DNA of 64,000 bases. It comes from Temnothorax longispinosus. Taxonomy: Eukaryota > Arthropoda > Insecta > Hymenoptera > Formicidae. A model generated the notes under the pieces. That model was not told the DNA's origin and ran no database searches. It was given only the letters and a program-made list of their open reading frames with translations. Positions 1-11,444 of this stretch are shown here, one piece after another; positions within the stretch are counted from its first letter, which is position 1, and each line of letters opens with the position of its first letter. The position numbers were made by a program, and so were the translations under genes. The DNA lies in the NCBI RefSeq assembly GCF_030848805.1, contig NC_092365.1, forward strand, positions 2,418,001 through 2,482,000, in the 5' to 3' direction.

Positions 1-394
1 TCGTCGATTTATGTTTTTTCTTTGTCAATTTTCAAGACTTGATTTTCGCGAATTAAAACCCCGAATTCTTATAAATTCAGGAAATTCTTGGAAATTGAGA
101 AAATTCTCGGAAACGCAAGCGTTCTCGAAAATTTCGGAAAATGTCTGGAATTTTAGATGGAGCAACCTCCTCGCCGATTATGTTTTCCTGATACTTGGGC
201 AATTTTCAGAAGACTTTTGATTGCGCTAAATGAGGTTTGAATCTTTGCTAATTGTGTAAGTGGGGTTCGAGTCTTTGCTAATATCGGGGTTCGAGTCTCC
301 ACTAAAGGGGTTGAAATTTCTGCTGAGCGAGGTCGAGACTTCTGCGACAATCGGTAGGTAAAGTACATTCTGTCCAAGAGGGTAGTAAATGAGA
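1..394. repeat. Degenerate short repeats upstream of the tRNA
   Basis: No gene is visible here. Between about 229 and 345 a motif of the kind ggttcgagtctttgctaat recurs imperfectly three to four times at roughly 30-bp spacing. The first 200 bases contain loose repeats of aaattctcgg-like words. The ggttcgag core resembles a tRNA T-arm (B box), so this may be decayed tRNA-derived sequence, but no full tRNA fold is present. Confidence 0.4.
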
Positions 395-466
395 GGTCCC
401 ATGGTGTAATGGTTAGCACTCTGGACTCTGAATCCAGCGATCCGAGTTCAAATCTCGGTGGGACCT
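395..466 (+). tRNA. tRNA-Gln (anticodon CTG)
   Basis: The 72-nt sequence folds as a complete cloverleaf. The acceptor arm GGTCCCA (395-401) pairs with TGGGACC (459-465) and T466 is the discriminator. The anticodon stem CTGGA/TCCAG encloses the loop CTCTGAA, which places anticodon CTG (glutamine). The T arm carries GAGTTCAAATCTC and the D arm TGGTTAGCA, so both internal promoter boxes are intact. A T-rich stretch (acttttttaaag) follows directly and would serve as the RNA polymerase III terminator. There is no intron. The gene looks functional; the 3' CCA is not encoded, as expected for a eukaryote. Confidence 0.96.
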
Positions 467-1507
467 AACTTTTTTAAAGTGCAAATCTATTTTTTTGTCA
501 ACATTCAAATGTAATAGTACTTGAATAATTCACGTAAATGCAATTTTAATTTTTTGCTTGAAATAATTGAAGATTGTGCTTTGTTATACAAGCGTGGAAT
601 TTTTTTTTCTTTTATTTGAAAATGTTAGAAAAATCGCAAGTATGCGCTATATATCAAATTTATTGGGACTTTATGTTTCTTACGACGTTTTTAAGAAATC
701 ATCGGAAATCTTGTCGATTTAAACAGAAAAGACAATACCCCAAGTAGCAAAGATGACGTCTAAAGACGCCTTACTGACGTCATTAAAACGTTATTTAAGA
801 CGTCACTTTGCCACCTGGGATCTGGGACGTTTTTGAATTATGCATGATCCATGTTGCTATAAACATTGTGCGTATCAATACCAAACCGACCAAACGGTCA
901 TGGTTTCAGTTGACTTGAAGACATTCGTGGAAACAGACGAATATACATAATTTTCGAATTCAAATCAGGAAGCTCTATCATCCTTGAAAATTTATACTTT
1001 TCACGCTGCTTTGGATCTATCTGCTCCAGTTCTTGTGGTATATAACTTTATTACTTAATTATTAAACGTGTCGAGAGTTATTTCCTCACAAGAATTTCGA
1101 TTATATTGAAAAATCTTTTATTTTCACGAGCTAGTGTTACACATAAATACAGACGTTTTACTGTTAAAATATAATTACTTGATATCTTTTATAAGTAAAA
1201 CGCGCGAGTAAAAACAATATGAGTCATAATTCAGCGTCTCGAAACTTCCGAACGTTCTTGACTCCCGGAGTTGCAGACGTTGCAGTTTGCAGTTGCGTCT
1301 TTATAGTCGAGTCGAGGTACGGTCATTTAATATGATTAACCCATTGTTCGAGAGCAGGCAAGCAACCCAAGCGAGCAGTTAAGGGACTCGCGGGTCGCGG
1401 CGAGTGAGGCTAGTCGGTGACGTCTACGAATGCTACGAAGGTCGTGCATAGTTCGAACTTGCGAGATAGAAGATTTTCGTGACGGTGATCGCAACGAGGA
1501 AGGAAAG
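467..1507. other. Intergenic region and presumed PPID promoter / 5' UTR
   Basis: Between the tRNA and cyclophilin 40 I see no coding frame with family similarity. It holds one small inverted-repeat element (738-820, listed separately). The last 200 bases become GC-richer, as expected for a promoter and 5' UTR. An in-frame ATG at 1430 would add 26 residues to PPID, but they match nothing in the family, so I treat that stretch as 5' UTR. Confidence 0.5.
738..820. mobile_element. Short inverted-repeat element (MITE-like), 83 bp
   Basis: Two arms of about 27 nt, 738-764 and 794-820, are imperfect reverse complements. They share GCAAAG and GACGTCT-type cores and contain repeated gacgtc palindromes. 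The small size, no coding capacity and terminal inverted repeats fit a miniature inverted-repeat element. The family is unknown and no clear target-site duplication is visible. Confidence 0.5.
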
Positions 1508-3761
1508 ATGGAACAGCTCACTAATCCGGACAATCCCGTGGTTTTTCTGGACATCGTGATCAACTCCGAGAAAGGTACGTACTCGCGCGAGGTTATGATT
1601 GTGCGAATACCGGTTCACGATTCCATTGTTTTTCTAGTGGGAAGAATCGTTATAGAATTGTTCAAGAACATTGTGCCGCGAACCGCGGAGAATTTCCGCG
1701 CGTTGTGCACCGGCGAGATGGGCGCTGGGACGAAGGCCGCGAAGTTACACTACAAGGGAACCATTTTTCACAAAGGTGAGCGTTATCTCGAGTGTCCGAT
1801 TCCTCTCGCTCCCATGTATCTTCATTCCAGCTGTATTAACACCCTGCGTCAGTGATGATTCTCTGTCACGATAGAAGCGCATGTTCCAGATTTTTACCTT
1901 GAATATAGATCACTTGTTTATTTTGTTGAAGTTGCGACGTAATTGGAATTCTTCTGAGGATGAATAGAGATTCAGTTGCTATGCACACATGTTTTGATAC
2001 AATTTTGCATCGTCGCAGCCACCAGTACCTGTTGAAATCTAGATTTTTTATTTTTTTTTTAAGACTGGATAGAGTTTAGATTTCTTTTGAGAATGAACAG
2101 AAACTGGGAGCTTTCTAGCAAGCGACACAAGTCGACACAAGTGTCGTTTTGTTTTTGTTACTCATTGTAAAAAAAGAGAGAAAGAACGTTTGTGTCGACC
2201 TGTGTCACTTGCTGGAAAGTTCCCATAAGGTGCCATTCATTACATGGTAGCGTCGTGCGTCAAACCACCCTTGCACAGCACCCTTGCGCTGAGGTCTAAA
2301 TGTGCAGATTTCAGCGTCTTGACGCTAATTCTAGGATCTGTTTGCTGAACTGGCTGCACTAGTTCAGACTCTATCTTTTTCCTTCGAATGTGGAGTAAAA
2401 AAGATAAACTCTGAACTAGTGCAGCCCCAGTTCAGCTATAGGAAACAGACCCTCAGTAGCTACATTTTATTCAGCATCTTGACACTGAAATCTGCGCGAT
2501 CTGCATGTTTAGACATCTACGTAAGGGTATCGACGCTTGACACTTTTTTCTGCGAAAAGATGCAAAGATAAAAATTAAATAGCATACATATGTATTATTA
2601 TACTGCTACAGTTGTTTCCCAGTTCAAGATCCAGGGTGGTGATATTGTCAATTTCGACGGCACTAGCGTAGGAGAGAGTATTTACGGTTCTTACTTCGAT
2701 GACGAGAACTTCACGTTGTCGCACGACGACTCTGGGCTGCTTAGCATGGTGAACGAGGGAACGCCAAACACCAACGGTTCTCAGTTTATCATCACCGTTC
2801 AACAGTCCAAGCATTTGGATAACACGAACGTTGTATTTGGAAAGGTCGTGAAAGGAATGGGCGTGGTATTAGAGATCAATAAAGTGCAGACGAATGAGGA
2901 TACTCCAGTTGATGTAAGGCTATATCTTTCAAGTCACAAAGAAAATAGCTTCCTGAATCTGTGACAATTATTTAGTTTCGCGATTGGTTTGTTTAGGTAA
3001 TAGTTATATCTAATTGTGGAGAATTGAGAAACGATGAGAGTTGGGGATTGGAGGAGAACGACGGATCTGAGGATGTTTTTCCACCGTATCCGGAAGATTG
3101 GGATTTTCCGTCACATGCCTTCAGGCTCACTGTAAATTGTCATTTGTGTATCATTCCTGAAAATTATTAAGTGTTGATATGCGAAATTGTACTCTAATTT
3201 GGATCCGTTCATTTTTTTTTAGCACCAATTCATGGAGGCGGTAATACAAAAGATAAAAAATTCTGGAAATGCTTATTTTACACAGCAGAAATTTGTGGAC
3301 GCTGGTAGAAAGTATAAGAAAGCATTACGATATTATCTCTGGATGAGCAAACACCAAAACATGGCAGATACATTTTATGTCTCACTGGCGGATCTTAGAT
3401 TAACTTTGTTACTTAATTTAGCTGCTGTATATTTAAAGCAGGAAGAGTATCGTAAAGCCATAGATCTATGTAATGAGGTAAGTAAATGGATCCTGTGAGA
3501 AAATCACAAGTATTGCATTATGTTTTAGCATGTTATTTAATTCAGGTTCTGGAAACGGATAATATGAATAGTAAAGCGCTATTTCGAAGAGGACAAGCTT
3601 ATACTTCCTTGAAAGAATATAAATTAGGATTAGATGATCTCCATCAGGTGTTTAAAATGTGTCCCGACAGGGTTATCGAACTGCAAATAGACAAAGTAAA
3701 AAAAATGGAAAAATCTTATTCAAAATTAGAAAAAACAACGTATCAGAAAATGTTTCATTAA
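1508..3761 (+). CDS. PPID: Cyclophilin 40 (peptidyl-prolyl isomerase D), 6 exons
   Basis: Exons: 1508-1574, 1638-1775, 2612-2913, 2997-3131, 3223-3477, 3546-3761. All junctions are GT-AG and in frame, giving 370 aa, the same length as human CyP40. An N-terminal cyclophilin domain (about 10-185) is followed by TPR repeats (about 215-345). The family is an Hsp90 co-chaperone that binds the Hsp90 C-terminus through a TPR carboxylate clamp. Clamp residues K226, N230, N279, K309 and R313 are present. The isomerase site is altered: by CypA numbering R55 is K68, M61 is K74, F113 is I128, W121 is H136 and H126 is N141. The W-to-H change is normal for CyP40; the others are not. Catalysis is probably weak (inference). 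ATG 1508 is chosen because family similarity starts there; an upstream in-frame ATG lies at 1430. Intron 2 carries several MITEs. Confidence 0.93.
2105..2224. mobile_element. MITE-like inverted repeat in PPID intron 2
   Basis: The arms begin tgggagctttctagcaag at 2105 and end with its near-complement cttgctggaaagttccca at 2224. They also share a gtcgacacaag/cttgtgtcgac-type inner block. It is 120 bp, without coding capacity, and lies inside the 836-bp intron 2 of PPID, next to a second and third inverted-repeat element. Transposon superfamily is not determined. Confidence 0.65.
2249..2537. mobile_element. Outer MITE-like element interrupted by another MITE
   Basis: The left part (2249-2332) and right part (2454-2537) are imperfect reverse complements. 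Shared blocks are agcgtcg/cgacgct, acccttgcg/cgtaagggt, gtctaaa/tttagac and atttcagcgtc/gacactgaaat. The two halves are separated by a complete second inverted-repeat element at 2333-2453. The arrangement reads as an older fold-back element with a younger one inserted at its centre. Confidence 0.6.
2333..2453. mobile_element. MITE family 1, copy 1 (nested)
   Basis: The 121-bp element starts aggatctgtttgctgaact and ends aaacagaccct. The arms share the block ctgcactagttcag/ctgaactagtgcag. The same element recurs at 28891-29013 and, more diverged, at 30437-30560, so it is a dispersed family. This copy sits in the middle of another inverted-repeat element in PPID intron 2. Confidence 0.75.
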
Positions 3762-4030
3762 ATATGCTTTTCATTTATAATTTTGATATAAAATTTTACA
3801 TTTTTATTTTTTAGATGATAAAATTATGTAAACTTTATAACGATGATATAAGTAATGTAAATTAAATTGAATCAATTTACCGTTTTATGGAACTCCAATG
3901 GCTAATGAGATTGATCAGAAAATTCCGAATCGTTCTTCTTATTAATGCAGGAATCACGTGGAAAAGAAACAAATTTTTAAACGAATTATTTCATGTTTTT
4001 ATTTCTAAATAAGTCAATATGTTCAATTTA

Positions 4031-4036
4031 AATAAA
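4031..4036 (+). terminator. Poly(A) signal candidate for PPID
   Basis: AATAAA lies 270 nt after the PPID stop codon. A weaker ATTAAA at 3861-3866 and a second AATAAA at 4341-4346 are alternatives. Which one is used cannot be told from sequence. Confidence 0.4.
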
Positions 4037-5933
4037 TTCTAAAATTAATATTCAGATGTGTTATATAACAGTGCATATGTCATAGTACTTAAATATACAA
4101 ACAGGATCAATTATCTGTAATTATTATGTCTTTTTAAATATGTTTTTATTAAAAACGCAATAAAAATGGCCAAAAAAATTATGAATGTTTAATATTCAGG
4201 CAATAATATGTATATTTAACTCTGGCTGTGTATATATTTTTTTAAGACAATTAGATATCAATTTAAAATGCAATGTAAATAATGCGTAATCGTAAGAAAG
4301 AGTGCTATTTTGTTTATAATTTATAAATTAGGAAATATGAAATAAAGACAATGCATTACAATTACGTTTCTATATTCTTATTTCACGATTAAGTCTGTCC
4401 AACCATGTCCAACTTGTTATTATTAGGAAATTATTTGGTCGTATATGTTTCGAAGAATCACAAAAATATAAATTTAAGCTAAGCACATCCTTCTATTTTA
4501 TCATACATGTGTAAAACAAAATTGTTTTTATAATAGATACTCTAAAAATATTAACTTCAGACACCCGAAAATTTATCATTGATAAACATTTCAATATAGA
4601 AATATGTAAAAGAATTTTATATTAAAAAATCTGTACCTAAAAATCAACCTCGAAGTTTCGCGTAATTTTTACAATTTTTGTAAGACTAGTCGGATTTAGT
4701 TATGCCTAAAATATATTGTGATAACTTTGGCGATATCAAGAAATTGAGATAAGTTATGAATTCGAATTTTAATGGTTCTCGATATTAAAACATAACGTAT
4801 AAGAAATAAAACAACTTATTTCGGGAGAGCAAAAAGTGAATCGTATTTAACGCATATTACTCCTTATTGAAATATAATTTTCCTAACTAATAAGATAAAT
4901 TTTCGAGAGTACCTCAAAATGAGCACAATTTTATCAGTTGTATCTCTGTTTTTTATTCTTACTTCAAATTGATTTAGAATTATCACGCAAACATTTTAAT
5001 TCTGTGCATACATGATAACGTAGCAAATTTGAAGTACGCATAGTGTAAGAGGGAAAATGACTAAGAATAATGATACAGAGATTCAATTGTAAATAGAATA
5101 ATACGCTGCAGCTGATGTACAATATTAATTTATTAAGCTCGCGTGTGCGTAGTTCGCAGAATATTAAATTGTTCAATCAACAATTATTTATCGCACATAA
5201 ATAATCATGAAATTGATAGTTACAGAAAAGCAGTTACATTTTCATCTTCAATCATGCTGTTTAACGATGTAATAGGTTGAAATGAACGTTTTACCTCATA
5301 ACGTTGAGTAGTATCTATTTAACAATTCTGGAATATCTACATTGTATCTAAATGTAAAAGCTACTCTATATTGACTAGATTCAATCATATTTTTGCTATT
5401 CTTTCTCAATACTTCAATATATCTACTATTTTAAAAGTAACGCTTCTTTATATGTAGACGAATAAATAAATAAATTAAATACCAAAGTTTACTTATAAGA
5501 GCTAGAAACTTATAAAGTAGAGATATACTTAATTGATAATAAATATATATTTGGTGCAGAGAGGTGTTTTAATAAAAAAATTTGTTTCTTAAAATGTTAA
5601 ATATAACTTCCTGGGAGAATGTAAAACTATTCTATTGAGGTAAGAGAGTTAGTTACAGATAAAATTAATGGAATGTTTGGAAACTCTAATGGCCAGTCTG
5701 ATAAAATATTTACTATATGTTTTATGCGATTGTATATACTACCGTCAAAAATCGGACGGAAAATTTCTGAAATTCTTTACGACAATACGCAAATATGCAA
5801 TGCGAATGTTTCACAGAATATACTTTATAATCTAAAACGAAAGTTGCACAAGCTGACAAACGTTTTATAGTCATTGATATAATTTATACTGCACTGTTCT
5901 TATCAATCTGTTTTACTTAAACTACATAGATAC

Positions 5934-5939
5934 TTTATT
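5934..5939 (-). terminator. Poly(A) signal candidate for CEP97
   Basis: On the minus strand AATAAA (tttatt on the plus strand) lies about 240 nt beyond the CEP97 stop codon at 6182, a normal distance for an insect 3' UTR. Confidence 0.45.
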
Positions 5940-6181
5940 CGGTCAGAATGGCAGCTTGTTGTTCGTGATCAAAGTATCTCTCTTTTTCTTTTGTAGTAAA
6001 ACGGTTCACGATTAAAATTAAATTCCATTTTATAATATTGTTACGAATACAATTAGCTTTTGTTATTTACAGTGAGCATTTTTTAGACGTTCGCTTTCCT
6101 TCGCTTCGCACGTACCGTTTTACCATCATTGCGTCATTCACAAGGCATATGGTGCGGAAATTTGATTCAACAAAGTCAAAT

Positions 6182-9100
6182 CTAGCAGACTTCCTTGTCG
6201 TCCCCATTAACCGCGTTATCGTCGCGGTTTCCGTAAGCGTCTGCTCCATTTTCCGTTTCAATCAAATTATGCAACTCCTTACACAATGTTTCCTCGCATA
6301 CCTCACCGTCAATCGCCGCGTTCTCGATTATATTTTCGTAGTCGTTCACCGTCTCATTCTCAACCGCTTGCTTGAGGTCGGATTCTATTATCTCCTCGCA
6401 ACTCTTGAACATCTCGGGATTCTCGTTCGAGTTTAACATCTCGGGATTTTCATTGGAATTCAAGATATCTGTATTGACCTCGTCATCCGTTGTGTCGGTG
6501 GAGTGCGACACTTTCTTCAGCACGCTGTCCACCAAATTCGACGCAAAACTTTTGTTCTCGATTCCCTCGTGTATCGTTTGATGTATCGGCAGACTTTGCG
6601 GTCTATTAGGACGTCCATAGGGAAACGTGTTCTCTTCGCCTGCCGGTGTATGCACGGCAGATATCTCTGTTTGAGTAGCAACGCCATTATCGACGAGAGC
6701 GGGTTTCGGCTTCATGCTGGACATGCAACGCTTTATCTCGGTCATCGAGTCTTGCAACTGTTGGACCTGATGAAAAACAAACAAAAAAATGTAAGATATT
6801 GGAAAAATTTTACATTTTCTCTTTGATAAGATGTGAAAATCTTTTTTGAAAACTTACCTGGGTATGGAGCAGATTGCATGTTTGCGCGAGATTATTGACT
6901 ACGTCCGCATTTGGTTGCAGAGCATTGTCCGTATCACTGAAGGTGTTTTCTCGATTGCCGCCCGGTTGCAGACTGACCACTTTTTTCCACAATGCATTGA
7001 TCGCTTGCATCTGCAATAACTGTAACTTGTGCTCGCTTTCGAGAGCGGTTCTCGTAGCTTCCATGTCTGTCGACAGTTTCCTGTAAAATATTTTGTATGT
7101 GTATACGTCTTATTCTATAAATAAAATATTACGCATGAAAAAGATGAAATCTTACTGGATGTACTTATTCGTTCTTAACATGTCGATCGTTTTTAATATA
7201 CTAGTAGCTGTTCTATTAAGATTCCTTGTATGATAGCCTCGCCACATTCTTTGAATACAGATAGCAGCCTTTTCTGTCTGATCTTGATCTGCAAGAAAAT
7301 ATCCATTAAATACAGAGTGTTCATTAATACTTGCGCCTGATATTTCAAAATATTTTAAACGTCTTACCTTTATTACTGTCTTCTTGTCTTCTTTGGATAG
7401 CCCTATGTCGAATACCATCCAATTTCGCCTGACACACCTCACTATCCTCGTCGCTGCTCTGAATTCCAGCGTCGCCGTCTTTCTCGTCTTTGTTCAAGTT
7501 GCTCTTGAGTCTCTCGTTCGCACTCTTCGGTCGCTGTATGCTTCTAGCTAAATTTGGACTCCTCGTGCTTCTCTTCGCAGGCAAGGTCTTGCTCTGAACG
7601 TAATTGTTTATCTTCACGCTGTGTGGACACTTACTGTTAGCGTATGTCACGATCGGTTTCGTTATGTTCGGTCTCACGACGCTGCAATTTGTCGCGGAAC
7701 TACTTTTCACAAGCGCATTCGCCTTTACAGCACTTAGATTCGTTTTTGCCATTGGATTTACGGTATTTATGATCGGAATTGCCTTTCCATCGCCGTCCAT
7801 GGATGGTTTACTAGGTATTGTGATTTGACAGGGAGAGTTTAATTTACTCGACGTGGGAGTCTTCAGTAAAATCCGTGAAAGGCCGGACGGTGGACGAAAG
7901 TCTGGACTCATCAGAGACTCTGGCACCGGTACTAATTTCGTTGCCGCTTGCAGAGGGCTCGATGTCTCTGGACGAAAATACCTTTTATCATGATCTGATT
8001 CCGTTTAATCTGATTCAGTCAGTTGTATATAATTGCCTTACCTTCCATGTCCTGCAAACTATTGTTTAACGTTTTGCTGCTCAGTGTACCAGAGAGCATA
8101 TTAGGATCTAAGCTTTGGGTCATCAGAGTCGATTCGTGATCACCACTCAATAAACCATGACATGAAGAAACCATGGCCTCAGTATGACAGCTGGATACCA
8201 TTCGGTCTGGCGATTTCATTTTCAAGGGGTTCCTCGAGGAAGCTGGCAAAATATTGTTTAATACTGCAATCAACGCTTATCATGCAATAAGTAAAATTAT
8301 ATTATATCATTTATATCCATTTGTGTTTGGGAAATTTCTGACGCTAGCATTGCTAGGAAAAGCTTGCAAACGATATATAGTCTACTAATCGAAGTTAAAT
8401 ACTATTCAAAAAAAGATCAAGTCTTTCCAATCGTCCTATGCTAATATGCTAATGAAATCTTCTAAGAATAGCGCCTTAGTGTTGATATTTTAACTGCTTT
8501 CATCGGCCAATGATCGTTCGCACTATAAGCCTAAAGAAGCAATTGCTTTAGAAAGTACTATGCATGAAGAGAGCTAGAGTACAGGTATGTGCATGAATCC
8601 GAACTAGATGATCCTTTATATTTTAATGATGTTATGAGTAATTGAGTAATATTTATTAAAAGTGAAAATATATAAAAAAAATTTAACATAAGAATATTTA
8701 TACTTATTTAATGCAATAAATTATATATATATATATAAATAAGTCCTACTCGTTCTTCCTCTCAATTTAATTTACGTTGTTATGTGTGTGAATAATAATA
8801 TAACTTTATTAACTAAAATATATAATTTTATTTAGCATGATTTAAAAAAATAAATAAAATTGTCTTTAGATTCTTGCACATTCCTACTATGTGGTTTTAT
8901 TCAATATATGATAAATCCTCAATATGGCCTTGGATACCTGGACAAGGAATATGGCAGACACAGTATTTTGCTTCATAAAATTTTGGTGATTGTAAGTATT
9001 TATCTTCATAGTATGTCAACATTGGCACTAGAGAAAACAGATCATAACTAGGATGTATGTATTGAAGAACTCGACAGAAGAACTGGACAATCTAAATCAC

Positions 9101-11444
9101 TACTAAACCACTTGTCGCAATTATGAGTAAAACCTAGTTCTAAGAATCGTCGAAAAATGAATTCATTCCACAGTCTTTATGGCACTACGCAAAAAATGGA
9201 TGGATTTATTGAACTCACTAGGTCGTCTGGGAGAATTTGTCCTGTTTTGGCTAAGTCTACGTCTAGCGGCTGGGGAAGGACTCATTGCCACGCTACTCAA
9301 GCTGTGCACGCTCCCGGTATCGCTCTGTTGATTCAACTGCTGTTGGTGATGTTGAGCTTTGCTCAGTATAAGTCTAAGTTTCCGGTCCGTCTCGTTCTCT
9401 AAGGACTCGCCCGAAAGTGGGCAGACAGACGCAAGATATTGAGCAAGTAAGGCGTGTTCACCAACGCGGAATTGTCTACCTCGTCCCTGAGAATACAGCC
9501 ACTCTGCTTTCAAGCTAAGCAAAGTGAGGTGTTGCCAATCAGTTTCGATCGTCGAGGTCCAACGGATTAATTTTCATACAGTATTAACTAAGAATGTATT
9601 TTTGAGAAAACCCACCTTTCAAGAGGATCAACCGCATAACCGTCGATCGACTTTAAGCTCATACACCAATTAATAACAAAAGGCCGATAGTCAAACCCGC
9701 TATAGACCATTTGTTAAGAATAATATGCTATTGTAACAATGCTACGATTAATGTAAACTAATTTTCTTATGTCTAGTAACTGTGAAAGCTATATTTAATT
9801 GGCAGAAAAATTAATGCTTATGACAATTAAAAGGAAAAAAATACTATTAACACCATATCAGAGTAACGATGAAATTCTTTGCAACTATAATTAATATTAA
9901 AAAATAACATCGAGAAAGGTCTGCTAATTTCTAGATGGAATAATAACGCGCGTGTACGCTCACAAAAAGGATACATACTGTTACCAGTTATGCTGACACA
10001 CGGATTGTTAGCAATCGAGAAATTCACCAGATTTTTTAGATTAGCCAGGTGCGACATTTCATTCAAGTCAGTAATGTTGTTATTTGCTAATGTGAACGTC
10101 TCCAGGGATGTGGGCAAGTAGCGCTCACACTGGCGCAGTGTTATTATGCGATTGTTATGTAAAAAGAGTTCCTAAAATGTTATTTATCTTGTAAAAATAC
10201 AAAAAAAATACACCAATTGTAAATTCAATATATCAAATAAAGCGACTAGTCGAAAAAGCATTTAATTATCATTATATTTTATGCAAACAATTTTATGCAA
10301 AATGTTAAACAAGTGTAATAAATGTACCTTCAAACTTCGCAGATAAGATATATCTGAGATATGGCTGATGCTGTTTTCCGACAAATCCAGATGCTCCAAT
10401 TTGGTATTTGTGTGTAGATGTTCAATGGACTGTAAAATACCATTATTATATAACAGTAATAGTAGAAATATATGCTACAATTATACAATTACATGTGTTA
10501 CATAAAGTAACATACATATCGTACCTTGATATTATTACCGGCTAAACAGAGAGTCTGCAAATTGGTCATGTCCTTGATACCTTCTATCGTGAGTATACCA
10601 TTGTTCGCCAAATTGAGGGTAACAAGATTATGTAACTTCGACACACCGTACATCCGTAGCAATTGATTTCTGATTATCGAAAGCTGAAAGCAATAGAACT
10701 GTAGGACACAGATGTATTTCAACATAACAAACTATCTTTATGCAATATGAACAACTTTGAATCAACTTTGATGCTTTAATCAAATTGTTACTACAATCTT
10801 ACATCTATAATTATCATAATTCTATTCTATTGAAACTATATATATAAAATTTACAGTTTTAAATACTGTTAAACGCAGGAATATCGATGAAGATAACTTA
10901 GCGAAGGGATTGAACGCAGAGCTAAGAAATATCGCTCCAGTACAGAACTTTGCGATTATACAAACAAATTAATGATAATTCCCACTCGAGGCTGCCTGCA
11001 TTACCTTCGTAATTCTGTGGTAAGATTCCAGATTTTCGAGCCGCTGCAGATCATTGTCGTCTATGATCAACGTGCTGATATCAGCGTCCGAGGGGCACCG
11101 GCTGAGCTTCTTGAGGCCCTGGCCGCTCAGGTCGAGAGTGTCGCACACCAGAGACTCTGAAAACGAAAGAGGAGTCGTCAATGTCACGCGGGCACGATCC
11201 GCGGGCGTTCGCGACGCGTGTAAACCGTAAACAGCCAGCAACGGGCAGAGCCAGAGCCAGGCTGAACGAGCGCGAGAATTGTGAGAGTTTAGTCGTGCTG
11301 GCACGACGAAAAGCCGCGGACACGCGAGGCGCGAAACGAGCGATCTCTCGTCCGCGGCACGTGCCGCCGTCGCCACGCGGTAAACAAATCAAGACGTAAA
11401 ATTAAGCGGCGATCCCGCGACGATTACTAACCCGTCGAAGCCAT
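6182..11444 (-). CDS. CEP97: Centrosomal protein of 97 kDa (LRR and IQ domain), 12 exons
   Basis: Exons on the minus strand: 11432-11444, 11005-11156, 10525-10683, 10328-10429, 9975-10171, 9616-9699, 9219-9514, 8042-8263, 7368-7967, 7156-7288, 6858-7080, 6182-6766. The predicted protein is about 921 aa (human is about 865). SDS22-type leucine-rich repeats fill about residues 10-205 (pattern LxxLxLxxNxI). Next come the conserved FDYRP and SLKAEWLYSQGRGR blocks after the repeats, then a low-complexity basic region. An IQ motif (AICIQRMWRGYHTRN, about 618-632) and an acidic tail follow; the tail holds two tandem NSNENPEM units. In other animals CEP97 acts with CP110 to cap centrioles, limit their length and restrain ciliogenesis. 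The first exon is only 13 nt (codes MAST). The exon 5/6 junction is the weak point: only a poor donor (AT|GTATCC) keeps the frame. The 5' end faces POLG. Confidence 0.9.

Larger units (their letters stand above)
3762..6181. other. Convergent 3' region between PPID and CEP97
   Basis: This 2.4-kb AT-rich stretch separates the 3' ends of two convergent genes. It contains PPID poly(A) signals (ATTAAA 3861, AATAAA 4031 and 4341) and, on the opposite strand, the CEP97 signal near 5934. Simple AT-rich runs such as aataaataaataaattaaat near 5460 occur. I see no gene and no clear transposon; short open frames here have no family features. Confidence 0.6.

Noticed and set aside
1430..1507. N-terminal extension of PPID from an upstream in-frame ATG
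   Set aside because: The added residues match nothing in CyP40 proteins, and translation from 1508 gives the usual family length.
6038..6826. Plus-strand open frames opposite the CEP97 last exon
   Set aside because: They mirror the coding minus strand, have no domain and cross a splice acceptor of CEP97.
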